Source of the DNA: JBBRHQ01 sp963725315
Lineage (GTDB): Bacteria > Actinomycetota > Thermoleophilia > Solirubrobacterales > 70-9
DNA: 64,000 nucleotides
Assembly: GCA_963725315.1 (NCBI GenBank)
Contig: CAVRYA010000009.1
Location: 62,001-126,000 of the forward strand
Reading direction: 5' to 3'
A program made the translations under genes and the position numbers. The notes beneath the pieces are model-generated. The model searched no databases and was not told the DNA's origin. It was given only the letters and a program-made list of their open reading frames with translations. Within the stretch, counting starts at the first letter, position 1, and each line of letters begins with the position of its first letter. Shown one piece after another: positions 40,466 to 48,337 of this stretch.

Positions 40466-41780
40466 GTGTCTCTTCGTTCAGTCTCGAGCGCAGTCGGGGT
40501 GGCGCTGCTTTCGCTGGCACTTGCTCCCGGGCATCTCAGCGGCGAAGCCGGGCCAGCTCGATCCGAGCTTCGGGGCTGACCCGTTCGGATTCGGTGCGCT
40601 CGGCGCCAACGCCTTTCCCGCTGGCCTCAACGAATTCGCCGCCCTCGGGTTGACGCCGGGCGGGAAGATCATCCTCGCGGGGGATACCGCTGTCGCGGGC
40701 AGCAATGATTTCGCGCTCGGCAGGCTGCGTCGCAACGGATTGTTCGACACCTCCTACGGCGACCCGGTGAACCATGTCTCGGTCGGCGACATCTCCGGCG
40801 ACGATGACGTCAACGACATCGCCGTCACCTCCAACGGTCGCACCTTCGTCGTCGCCGGGAGCCACAACGTGATCGACCGCTTCGGGGTCGCCAAGCTGGG
40901 GCCTGGCGGCTCCCTCGACAGCGGGTTCAGCGGCGACGGTCGCCAGACGACGACGATCGGGGTTGGCGCTGCCGCTCAGGCCGTCGCGATCGGCAAGGGC
41001 GGCAAGATCGTCGTCGCCGGCAGGGGATATGTCGGGGGCAAGTTCACCTTTGCGGTGGTTCGATACCTGCCCGGCGGCTCACCCGACCCCGCCTTCGGCG
41101 GCGGCGACGGGATCGCGACGAAGACGCTTGGCGCAAGCGCGCAGGCGTTTGACGTCGCGATCCAGAGGAACGGCAGGATCGTCCTCGCCGGCGTCACCCT
41201 GGACGGCTCCGGCACCGGGACGATCGCCGTCGTCCGTTTCCGGGCCAACGGGACACTCGACCCGTCCTTCGGCTCCGGCGGGGTGGCGAAGCTGAAGGTC
41301 GGCAAGTCTTCGATCGCCCTCGCTCTCGCGTTCGACTCCCGCCGCCGGATCGTGATCGCCGGCTCGGGGGGATCCGGGCTCGGGTCCGGAGTCCTGGTCC
41401 GCCTCACCTCCCGCGGAAGGCGTGATCACAGCTTCGGTGGCGGCGACGGAGTCGCCAGGGGCCCGGGTGGACTGAAATTCACGGTGTTCACCGACCTTGC
41501 GATTCAGCGGAATCGCAAGATCGTCGTCAGCGGCCTCGGCGGTGACGTTCCCGGACTCGTCGGGGGAACCCTGGTCGGACGCTTCCGGCCCGACGGGCGG
41601 ATCGACAGGCGCTTTGCCCATCGCGGCTCGCGCCTCTTCCTCCTCGGGGGCTCGGTTTTCGCCCTGGCATCGGTCGTCCTGCAGCACAACGGCCGGATCG
41701 TCGTCGGCCTGCCGTTCGTACCGACGGCGGACACGGAGGCTTTGATCGCGGTGCGTTTCCTCGGCGATCCGCGCAGGTGA
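40466..41780 (+). CDS. Secreted delta-60 repeat protein, copy 3 (one frame break in signal peptide)
   Basis: GTG 40466 gives a signal-peptide-like start (SLRSVSSAVGVALLSLALA). One extra base near 40520 moves to the frame that reads PGISAAKPGQLDPSFGADPF and continues intact to TGA 41778-41780. Total is 438 codons plus one base. Repeats GKIILAGDT, GKIVVAGR, GRIVLAGV, RRIVIAGS, RKIVVSGL and GRIVVGLP are clear. Convergent with, and directly abutting, the MBL hydrolase gene. Confidence 0.82.
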
Positions 41781-42536
41781 TCAGTACTTCTCGGCGGCCG
41801 CCTCGAGGGTCGCCCGGAGGCTGGCGCCCCGCAGCGGCTCGGCGTGCCCGGCGCAGACCGTCGCCGGGTCGAGCGCCGCAAGCTTGCGCAAAGAGTCCTT
41901 GGCCCGCTGGTGGTTCCAGGCGAAGGCGGGGTGGGGGATGGTCGCCTCGCCGGGGGGCAGCGGCCGCAGCCGGGCCGAGTCGACGAAGTAGACGGTGTCG
42001 CTGACGATCGCCAGGCGGTCGGACTCGCGCCAGAGGCCGATCAGGCCCGGGGCATGGCCGGGGAAGTCGATCACCTTGAAGCCCGCCACCTCGTCACCCT
42101 CGGAGAGGATGCCGTCGATCTGCACCGCGCCGCCGTCCCAGCGCTTCAGGAGGGTCGGGTAGATTCGGCGCACCGGGGCGACCTCGACCAGGGACAGGTC
42201 CATGTAGGCGGGGATCGCGGCGTCGCTCTCGGCGTCGGCGACCTCGTCGGGATGGCAGAAGACCGGCAGTCCCATCGCCGAGGCCGTGCCGCGGTGGTCG
42301 GCGTGGGCGTGCCCGAGGACGATCCGCTTGATCGGTCCCAGCCGCTCCGCGGCGGCCCGGTTGGCCCTTACCATCCCCCTGGTTCCCGCGTCGAACTGGA
42401 CGATCCCGCCGTCCTCCTCGAGGAAGTAGATGTTCATCCCGTGGCGGATGTCGCCGCGCAGGAGCCAGACGTCGTCGGCGACCTTCTCCAGAGTCGGTCG
42501 CCAGGGCGCTCTGCCGAGCAGTCTCTCTTCTGACAT
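41781..42536 (-). CDS. MBL-fold metallo-hydrolase
   Basis: 251 residues. The metal motif is VLGHAHADHRGT (HxHxDH), with FPGHAPGLIGLW as the second His site, DTVYF the bridging Asp strand, and CAGH near the C-terminus. This is a complete glyoxalase-II/lactonase type dinuclear zinc site. It starts MSEERLLGRAPWRPTLEKV. Substrate is unknown; related proteins hydrolyse thioesters or lactones. Confidence 0.88.
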   Translation of the reverse strand: MSEERLLGRAPWRPTLEKVADDVWLLRGDIRHGMNIYFLEEDGGIVQFDAGTRGMVRANRAAAERLGPIKRIVLGHAHADHRGTASAMGLPVFCHPDEVADAESDAAIPAYMDLSLVEVAPVRRIYPTLLKRWDGGAVQIDGILSEGDEVAGFKVIDFPGHAPGLIGLWRESDRLAIVSDTVYFVDSARLRPLPPGEATIPHPAFAWNHQRAKDSLRKLAALDPATVCAGHAEPLRGASLRATLEAAAEKY

Positions 42537-42614
42537 CGCTTCCTTTCGGCGGGCCTGCCGAGCGCGGCCAGTCTATTCCGCGGGTGGCGACCCCGCCCTC
42601 TCTAGGCTTGCGCC

Positions 42615-42764
42615 ATGCCGACGATCTGGAAAGTGGCGATGGCGGTCCTGGTGGCCTGCCTGCTCGCCTCGATCGTGATTGGCACCGTGCGCCTTGCCAC
42701 CACTCCGACGGAGATCCTCGGCGCCGGCTTCAAGGGCTGGCACGGGACTCGTTTCCCCCGTTAG
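42615..42764 (+). CDS. Small single-helix membrane protein (49 residues)
   Basis: ATG 42615 opens MPTIWKVAMAVLVACLLA followed by SIVIGTVRLA, one clear membrane helix, then TTPTEILGAGFKGWHGTRFPR and TAG. Basic residues after the helix suggest a cytoplasmic C-terminus. It lies 45 bases before the universal stress protein on the same strand, a common place for a small stress-linked membrane peptide. No homology is claimed. Confidence 0.5.
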   Translation: MPTIWKVAMAVLVACLLASIVIGTVRLATTPTEILGAGFKGWHGTRFPR

Positions 42765-42808
42765 TATCCGCCCGGCTCGAGGCACCCACCAAGGAGGGAT
42801 CCGGCGAA

Positions 42809-43255
42809 GTGTTCGACCGCATCGTGGTTGGAACCGATGGCTCCGAAACCGCCACCGAGGCTGTCCGGCAAGCGACCGAGCTGGCGAAGCTGACGGGGGG
42901 CCGGCTCGACGTCGTCAGCGCCTTCGAGCCCGTGCCGCGGCGCCGGGTCGAGGAGGAGCAGGGCGGCGCTCCCGGCGACGTCCAGCACGAGTTCCACGAG
43001 CGCGAGGACGTCAACATCATCCTCGACGCCGCCGCCGGCACCGCCAAGAACGATGGGGTGGGGGAGGTCTCCACCCATGCCCGCGAGGGAGATCCCGCCG
43101 ACGCGATCCTCGACGTCGCCGAGGAGGTCAAGGCCGATCTGATCGTCGTCGGCAACAAGGGGATGACCGGCGCCCGCCGCTTCCTGCTCGGCAGCGTGCC
43201 GAACAAGGTCTCCCATCACGCGCCCTGCAGCGTGATCATCGTCCGAACCACCTGA
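42809..43255 (+). CDS. Universal stress protein, UspA family
   Basis: 148 residues from GTG 42809 with AAGGAGG upstream. FDRIVVGTDGSETATEAVRQA is the N-terminal strand-helix. The ATP-binding signature GxxGxxGx9GS appears as GNKGMTGARRFLLGSV, followed by the usual C-terminal strand CSVIIVRT. Such proteins bind ATP and act in stress survival. An insertion around residues 45-60 (EEEQGGAPGDVQHEF) is somewhat long. Confidence 0.92.
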   Translation: MFDRIVVGTDGSETATEAVRQATELAKLTGGRLDVVSAFEPVPRRRVEEEQGGAPGDVQHEFHEREDVNIILDAAAGTAKNDGVGEVSTHAREGDPADAILDVAEEVKADLIVVGNKGMTGARRFLLGSVPNKVSHHAPCSVIIVRTT

Positions 43256-43276
43256 CCGCGCTGCAAGCGGTACTGG

Positions 43277-43368
43277 GCCGCGGGTCCTGTCATGGATGGG
43301 ACCCACCATCCCCTGCGCTCCACGGCGGGTGCTCGGGGATGGGTCCTCCCATCCATGCCACCCGCGGC
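43277..43368. repeat. Long imperfect inverted repeat between convergent genes (terminator or small element)
   Basis: Left arm 43277-43313 begins GCCGCGGGT and contains CATGGATGGGA and CCATCCCC. The right arm 43335-43368 is its near-complement, ending ACCCGCGGC. The folded form would be a ~92-base hairpin with a 21-base loop. It lies between the convergent universal stress gene and the protease gene and could end transcription from both sides. Its size is unusual for a simple terminator. Confidence 0.75.
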
Positions 43369-43410
43369 GCGGGGCCGTCCGCCGCACGGCCGAGTTGATC
43401 CGGCTCCGAT

Positions 43411-44760
43411 CTAGCCGGTCGGGATCTCTGGGTCGGTGGCCGCGGCGGCGTCGATCAGGCCGGCGCCGAAGCCCGAATCCCACCCTGCCGGACCGAGGTC
43501 GCGGACGGTCGCCTTCAGCCTCTCGGCGATCTCCCAGGGTGCCGGGTCGGGGCCGAGGATGCCGCTGGCCAGCACCATCGCCGCGACTCCGCTGACGTGG
43601 GCCGCGGCCATCGAAGTGCCGACGTAGGCGTTCGGCACCCCGAAGGAGAGCGGGTTGCCGGCGCGCAGGGTGACCTGGAAGATCGGCCGCGCGGCGCGCG
43701 GCTTGCAGCCGGCCGCCGGGGCGCCGCCGCCGGGCGCGGCCAGATCGATGTCGTCGCCGGTCAGCGAGTAGGAGCCGAGGCAGGCGCCCTCGGTCGTCCC
43801 GGCGACCCCGATCACGTTCGGCAGGGTGGCCGGCGCCGAGACGCAGGCCTCCGAGCCGCGGTTGCCCACCGAGGCAACCAGCACGGCGCCCTTTCGGTGC
43901 GCGTAACGGAGCGCCGCGGTGACCGGCTTGACCTTCGCGTGGCAGGCGAAGTTGAAGCTCATGTTGATCACCTCGGCATGGTGGTCCGCCGCGAACCTGA
44001 TCCCGCGGGCGATGTCGTCGGATTGACCCCGGCCCAGCCCGTTGAGCACCCGCACCGGGATCAGCTTCGCCTTCGAGGCGAGGCCGGTGAGGCCGATGCC
44101 GTTGTTGGTCCGCTCGGCGATCGTCCCGGCGATGTGGGTCCCGTGCCCGTTCTCGTCGAGGGCGATCGGGTCGTTCTTGACGAAGTCGTAGCCGCTCGCG
44201 AACTGATTGGCGGCGAAGTCCGGGCTGCGGCGGAACCTGGTCTTCCCCGAGCGGTATGAGCGGTAGGCGATGCCGGTGTCGAGGATCGCGATTCGCACCC
44301 CGGCGGCGCCTCCCCGGCCGGCGTTTCGCAGGTTGCGCCAGGCGCCGAGTGCGTCGATCCCTCCCAGCGACTCCTGATCGCTCCTCGCGGCCTGCGGATC
44401 GCAGAGCGACCCGCAGGGCAGGAAGTTCCACTGCTTGCGCACCCATCCGCCGCGAGGCCCGTGGGTGCCCGGAGCCGTGCCGGGGTCGTTGGGGATGAAG
44501 GCCGAGGCGGTCGCGACGTAGTTGGGGACGGCGTAGTCGACGTGTCGGTTGCGGCGCAGCGCGGCCGTGGCGGCGCCGACGCCGAGGCCTGCCGGCAGCC
44601 TCACGGCCCGCCCGACCCGATCCGCGTCGAACTTGACCACGACCTGGCCGGGAGCAAAGGCCGGCGACGCGGGCTCGGTGGGCTTCGCGCCGGCCGGGGC
44701 AGCGAGGGCTGCGGCGGCGGTCGGCACCATCAGCGCCATAGTGATCACTAGTCGTCTCAT
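43411..44760 (-). CDS. Secreted subtilisin-like (S8) serine protease
   Basis: 449 residues. I chose ATG 44760 because a signal peptide follows (RRLVITMALMVPTAAAALAA). Then a propeptide-like GQVVVKFDADRVGRA segment and the catalytic domain: Asp in AILDTGIA, His in NGHGTHIAGTI, Ser in GTSMAAAHVSG. The oxyanion Asn lies in VASVGNRGSEAC. All three catalytic residues are present, so it should be active outside the cell. No anchor is visible. Confidence 0.9.
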   Translation of the reverse strand: MRRLVITMALMVPTAAAALAAPAGAKPTEPASPAFAPGQVVVKFDADRVGRAVRLPAGLGVGAATAALRRNRHVDYAVPNYVATASAFIPNDPGTAPGTHGPRGGWVRKQWNFLPCGSLCDPQAARSDQESLGGIDALGAWRNLRNAGRGGAAGVRIAILDTGIAYRSYRSGKTRFRRSPDFAANQFASGYDFVKNDPIALDENGHGTHIAGTIAERTNNGIGLTGLASKAKLIPVRVLNGLGRGQSDDIARGIRFAADHHAEVINMSFNFACHAKVKPVTAALRYAHRKGAVLVASVGNRGSEACVSAPATLPNVIGVAGTTEGACLGSYSLTGDDIDLAAPGGGAPAAGCKPRAARPIFQVTLRAGNPLSFGVPNAYVGTSMAAAHVSGVAAMVLASGILGPDPAPWEIAERLKATVRDLGPAGWDSGFGAGLIDAAAATDPEIPTG

Positions 44761-44912
44761 CAGAGCTTGCCCCCAGGTGGACCCCTGCTCGCCGTCGCCG
44801 GGCCAGCCAGGCTTCTTACCTAACACCCCGGTCGTGACGAAGTTGCCCGGCCGGCCAGCCGGGCTCCACGCTGCGCGATGGTCCGCTGCTGCGACCGGCA
44901 TAGTCTCATCCC

Positions 44913-45386
44913 GTGGAAGCCGCAGCCAAGCCCCCGCGCGTTCCCCACGAGGAGATGATGCGGCTGGCGATCGGCCAGGCGATCTCCGCCCAGCGCCACG
45001 GCGACGTCCCGATTGGCGCGGTGATCGTCGCCGAGGGAGAGCCGATCGCCCTGGCGGGAAATGAGCGCGAGCTGCGCGGCGACCCCACGGCCCACGCCGA
45101 GCTGCTGGCGATCCGCGCGGCCTCCGAGGTGCTGGGCGGCTGGCGGCTGCCGCTGACCACCCTCTACGTCACCCTGGAGCCCTGCGCGATGTGCGCCGGG
45201 GCGATCGTCCTGGCACGCGTGCCCGAGGTCGTCTTCGGGGCCTGGGATCCGAAGGCCGGAGCGGCGGGCAGCGTCCTCAACGTCCTCGGCGAGCCGGCGC
45301 TCAACCACCGCCCCGTGGTGAGCGGCGGCGTCCTCGCCGAGGAGTGCGCCGGCCTGCTCGAGCGCTTCTTCGCCGAGCGCCGCTGA
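44913..45386 (+). CDS. tadA: tRNA adenosine(34) deaminase
   Basis: 157 residues from GTG 44913. Converts A34 to inosine in tRNA-Arg(ACG). The zinc/catalytic motif is AHAELLAI, with PCAMCAGAI for the other two zinc Cys. GDVPIGAVIV and RVPEVVFGAWDPKAGAAGS (TadA-specific loop) separate it from other CDA-fold deaminases. It lies ahead of two tRNA-Ser genes. Confidence 0.93.
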   Translation: MEAAAKPPRVPHEEMMRLAIGQAISAQRHGDVPIGAVIVAEGEPIALAGNERELRGDPTAHAELLAIRAASEVLGGWRLPLTTLYVTLEPCAMCAGAIVLARVPEVVFGAWDPKAGAAGSVLNVLGEPALNHRPVVSGGVLAEECAGLLERFFAERR

Positions 45387-45497
45387 GCCCGGCACCGAAT
45401 TGATATCGAGAGCGCCGCATTCGGCCTTTGAATGGGCCAGATGCGACTTGCTCAGTCGCCCAGCGAACCGCCGAATTGCGGCTACCCTTGTGGCCCC

Positions 45498-45586
45498 GGA
45501 GAGGTGTCCGAGTGGCTTAAGGAGCGCGACTGGAAATCGCGTGGGCGGGATTTCCTGCCTCGTGGGTTCGAATCCCACCCTCTCCG
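45498..45586 (+). tRNA. tRNA-Ser (anticodon GGA)
   Basis: 89 nt with a 7-bp acceptor stem GGAGAGG/CCTCTCC, discriminator G, and the long variable arm of class II tRNAs (GTGGGCGGGATTTCCTGCCTC). The anticodon stem CGCGA/TCGCG holds loop CTGGAAA, so the anticodon is GGA. T arm is GTGGGTTCGAATCCCAC. No CCA is encoded. Confidence 0.96.
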
Positions 45587-45635
45587 CTGAGGACCCGGCA
45601 CCAACCGGCAGCCGGCCCGGCGCCAACGTCACACG

Positions 45636-45691
45636 TGAAGCGCGGAGATGACCCAATGAGGTCATCTCCCGCGCGCTCCCCGCGCGCTTCA
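45636..45691. terminator. Strong stem-loop downstream of tRNA-Ser(GGA), with alternative pairing
   Basis: GGAGATGACC (45644-45653) pairs perfectly with GGTCATCTCC (45660-45669) over a CAATGA loop; flanking GCGC runs extend the stem. The outer TGAAGCGCG (45636-45644) can alternatively pair with CGCGCTTCA (45683-45691). It probably ends tRNA transcription, or insulates the next gene. Confidence 0.7.
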
Positions 45692-45710
45692 GGCCGCCAC
45701 CCTGCCCGCG

Positions 45711-46652
45711 ATGCCCGAACTGTCGCGTTTCCCGACCACCCCTCGATCGTCAGACGCGACAGTTCGGGTGGTGGCGCTGGCGGAGCGACAGGGAGGGGTG
45801 GTCGGACGGTGGCAGCTGGAGCAGTGCGGCCTGGTACCGGGCGCCATCACCCGCTGGCTCGAAACCGGACGGCTGCATCGGATCCATCCTCGCGTCTACG
45901 CGGTGGGACACAGGTCGATTACCGGCCGAGGTCAGCTGATCGCCGCTCTCCTCTACGCGCTCCCCCACCCAGCATCACTCGAGCCCGCTCCCTTGGTCGC
46001 GCTCAGCCACCTCAGCGCCGCTTCCTGGTGGGGCCTGACCGAGGACCGGGGCTCACCGGTCGAGATCAGCGCCCACGGCCGGGCAGGAAGCATCCCCGGC
46101 GTCCGTGTCCACCACCCCCGCCGGCTCGACGCCGTCCGCTACGACGGCCTACCGGTGACCACCATCGCCCGGACCCTTCTCGACGTCGCCCCTCACCTTC
46201 CCTTCTCCCGTCTGCGTCGCATGGTCGCCGAGGCCGACTACCGGCGGCGCCTGAATCACGCAGCCCTCGGCGCCCAGCTCGGCCGCGGCCGCCACGGCAG
46301 CGCCGCCCTGCGGCGAGCCCTGGCGCTGCACACGCCGCGGCTGGCCCGCACCCTGAGCGCCCTCGAGGAACGATTCTTCGCGCTCTGCGAGGACCATGAG
46401 GTACCGCTGCCCGAGGTGAACGTCACCGTAGCCGGCCTCTTGGTGGACGCCCTCTGGCGCCGGGAGCGGGTGGTGGTCGAGCTCGACGGCGCCCGCGCCC
46501 ACGCCACCGCGGCGGCGATGCAGCGAGACCGGGACCGCGACCTCGCCCTGCGCGCCGCCGGCTACGAGGTCCGCCGCTACACCTGGCAGCAGGTAATCGA
46601 GCAGCCGGAAGCCGTCGTCGCGGACCTGCGCCGGGCCCTCGCGATCATCTAG
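45711..46652 (+). CDS. AbiEi-like HTH / DUF559 (PD-(D/E)XK-like) protein
   Basis: Up to 313 residues. The N-terminal ~55 residues (VALAERQGGVVGRWQLEQCG, then ITRWLETGRLHRIHPRVYAV) form the winged helix of type IV antitoxin AbiEi proteins. The C-terminal part, VDALWRRERVVVELDG and RDLALRAAGYEVRRYTW, has the D...ExDG pattern of DUF559/Vsr-like nuclease folds. Such fusions are frequent in actinomycetes; their role is not established. A perfect 14-bp inverted repeat at 45714-45768 overlaps the first codons. GTG 45768 or 45771, right after it, may be the true start, which would make the repeat an operator. Confidence 0.75.
   Translation: MPELSRFPTTPRSSDATVRVVALAERQGGVVGRWQLEQCGLVPGAITRWLETGRLHRIHPRVYAVGHRSITGRGQLIAALLYALPHPASLEPAPLVALSHLSAASWWGLTEDRGSPVEISAHGRAGSIPGVRVHHPRRLDAVRYDGLPVTTIARTLLDVAPHLPFSRLRRMVAEADYRRRLNHAALGAQLGRGRHGSAALRRALALHTPRLARTLSALEERFFALCEDHEVPLPEVNVTVAGLLVDALWRRERVVVELDGARAHATAAAMQRDRDRDLALRAAGYEVRRYTWQQVIEQPEAVVADLRRALAII
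45714..45768. promoter_or_regulatory. Perfect 14-bp inverted repeat at the start of the AbiEi/DUF559 gene
   Basis: CCCGAACTGTCGCG (45714-45727) and CGCGACAGTTCGGG (45755-45768), 27 bp apart. AbiEi-type proteins are known to bind inverted repeats in their own promoters, so this may be a self-regulation site. It could also be a hairpin in the mRNA. Confidence 0.5.
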
Positions 46653-46669
46653 CCTCTGGCGCCTGCCCC

Positions 46670-46758
46670 GGAGGGGTGCCGGAGTGGTTGAACGGGGCGG
46701 TCTCGAAAACCGTTGTGGGCCTTAGGGTCTACCGTGGGTTCGAATCCCACCCCCTCCG
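46670..46758 (+). tRNA. tRNA-Ser (anticodon CGA)
   Basis: 89 nt. Acceptor GGAGGGG/CCCCTCC, discriminator G, anticodon stem GCGGT/ACCGT with loop CTCGAAA (anticodon CGA), long variable arm, T arm GTGGGTTCGAATCCCAC. No CCA encoded. Its 3' part (from 46696) is repeated three times downstream, marking it as an integration target. Confidence 0.96.
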
Positions 46759-47106
46759 CTTTCTAGAGCCAAATCCGAGGCCTACCGTCGATATTAAGGC
46801 GCGGGGCGATCCGGGCCGAACTTCCGCAAGAAACCGCAGGAGGCGGCTGCTGGCCGGCGCCGACTGGCGCATCCACTGGCGCACGGCCTAACGAAACAGC
46901 TCGAATTGCAGGGGAATGGCGACGGCGTGGCGGTCCGCAAGATCGGCACGTTCCGGAGCATGCCGCCGTGTGCCGCTTCACGCAAAAGGGAGAGCAACAG
47001 TAAGTCGGGACGCTTCCGTTCCGAACCCGAGATTCCGTCGTCGTCTCCCGTTGCCCGGACGACGAGGGACTGGGTCCGCCCGGCTTCGAATGCAGGAAAC
47101 CGGTAG
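46759..47106. other. Gene-free stretch after tRNA-Ser(CGA) with a degenerate att-arm element
   Basis: No convincing gene. At 46861-46912 the sequence CTGGCGCA...CACTGGCGCACG...GCTCGAATTGCAGG resembles the conserved element found before each downstream tRNA 3' copy, especially the one at 58528. It may be the other arm of an attachment site. The rest shows nothing recognisable. Confidence 0.45.
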
Positions 47107-48090
47107 ATGGCTCAGGATGACGTGATCAAGGCGATCGTCCAAAACAAATACGGCTCACCCGATGTCCTGGAGCTCAAGAACGTCGACAAGCCTGTCGCGA
47201 AGGAAGATGAGGTCCTGGTGCGAGTCCGCGCCGCGGCCGTCAATATCGGCAACTGGCACCTCCTCAGGGGCATCCCTTACGCGATGCGTCCGGCGATCGG
47301 GCTGTTCAAGCCGAAGCACCAGATACCGGGACTCGATCTGGCAGGGCAGGTTGAAGCGGTCGGCGCGAGCGTGAAGCAGTTTCAACCAGGTGACGAGGTT
47401 TTCGGCTGGTGCGACGGCGCCTTTGCCGAATACGCCTGTGCTGAAGAGGACAACCTGCTGGCGAAGCCGGCCAACCTCACGTTGGAGCAATCCGCGGCCG
47501 TTGGAGACTCGGCCTTCACTGCCCTCAACGCCGTTCGCGATCAAGGGAGGGTCCAGCCGAGGCAGAAGGTGGTGATCAACGGCGCGTCGGGAGGCGTCGG
47601 CACGTTCGCCGTCCAGATCGCCAAATCGTTCGGAGCGGACGTGACCGGTGTGTGCAGCACGAGGAACGTCGACATGGTCCGATCGATCGGCGCGGAGCAG
47701 GTCATCGATTACACGCAGGAGGACTTCACGCAAGATCGACACCAGTACGACGTGTTGCTCGATCTGGTCGGGAGCCGTTCGTTGTCGGACTGCCGTCGGT
47801 CGCTAACCCCCCAGGGGACCTACGTGCTGATTGGGGTATCGGATATGGGCCGCTGGCTGGGACTCGCTCGTCAGATCAAGGTGCTCTCGTCGTCACCGTT
47901 CGTGCGCCAACAGATGCGCATCTTCATTACGAGGCATACCAGGCAGGATCTGGTTGTCCTGAGGGAGCTCGTCGAGGCCGGAAAGGTCACGCCGATCATC
48001 GATCGGCGCTACCAGCTGAGCGAGGTTCCGGAAGCTCTCCGATACCAGGGAGAAGGACACTCCCAAGGAAAGATCGTGATCGCCGTCTAA
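47107..48090 (+). CDS. Zinc-independent MDR-family NAD(P)H oxidoreductase (quinone oxidoreductase-like)
   Basis: 327 residues. MDR fold: N-terminal GroES-like domain (AIVQNKYGSPDVLELKNV), then the NADP site VVINGASGGVGTFAVQIA and VTGVCSTRNVDMVRSIGAEQ. No catalytic zinc Cys is seen (GLDLAGQVEAVG follows instead of GHE), so it is of the quinone oxidoreductase/enone reductase type. It is the first gene of the proposed tRNA-Ser-linked cassettes, and AT content is visibly higher than in the core genes. Confidence 0.85.
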   Translation: MAQDDVIKAIVQNKYGSPDVLELKNVDKPVAKEDEVLVRVRAAAVNIGNWHLLRGIPYAMRPAIGLFKPKHQIPGLDLAGQVEAVGASVKQFQPGDEVFGWCDGAFAEYACAEEDNLLAKPANLTLEQSAAVGDSAFTALNAVRDQGRVQPRQKVVINGASGGVGTFAVQIAKSFGADVTGVCSTRNVDMVRSIGAEQVIDYTQEDFTQDRHQYDVLLDLVGSRSLSDCRRSLTPQGTYVLIGVSDMGRWLGLARQIKVLSSSPFVRQQMRIFITRHTRQDLVVLRELVEAGKVTPIIDRRYQLSEVPEALRYQGEGHSQGKIVIAV

Positions 48091-48337
48091 GCCCGGATCG
48101 GCCGTCGCTCGCCGTTTTGCGCGAAAGCGGCAACTCTGAGGTCGAGGGGCCATCGAGGTCGGGGATGAGTTCGAAGAGCTGGGCGAAGGCCGCCCGGCAG
48201 GCCCTGCGACCGGCCACGACATCTTCGGCTGGCTTACGCGGACGTCATCGGCCCAGAGGCCCTCATGGAGGCCGAGGTCTGGCTTGGCCCACGCCTGGCG
48301 GAACCACTCGACGAACGCCGCTGCTTGGGCTTCCGAC
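48091..48337. other. Gene-free stretch between convergent genes
   Basis: 247 bp between the MDR gene and the HD gene, which converge here. I see no gene and no clear hairpin. Confidence 0.4.
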
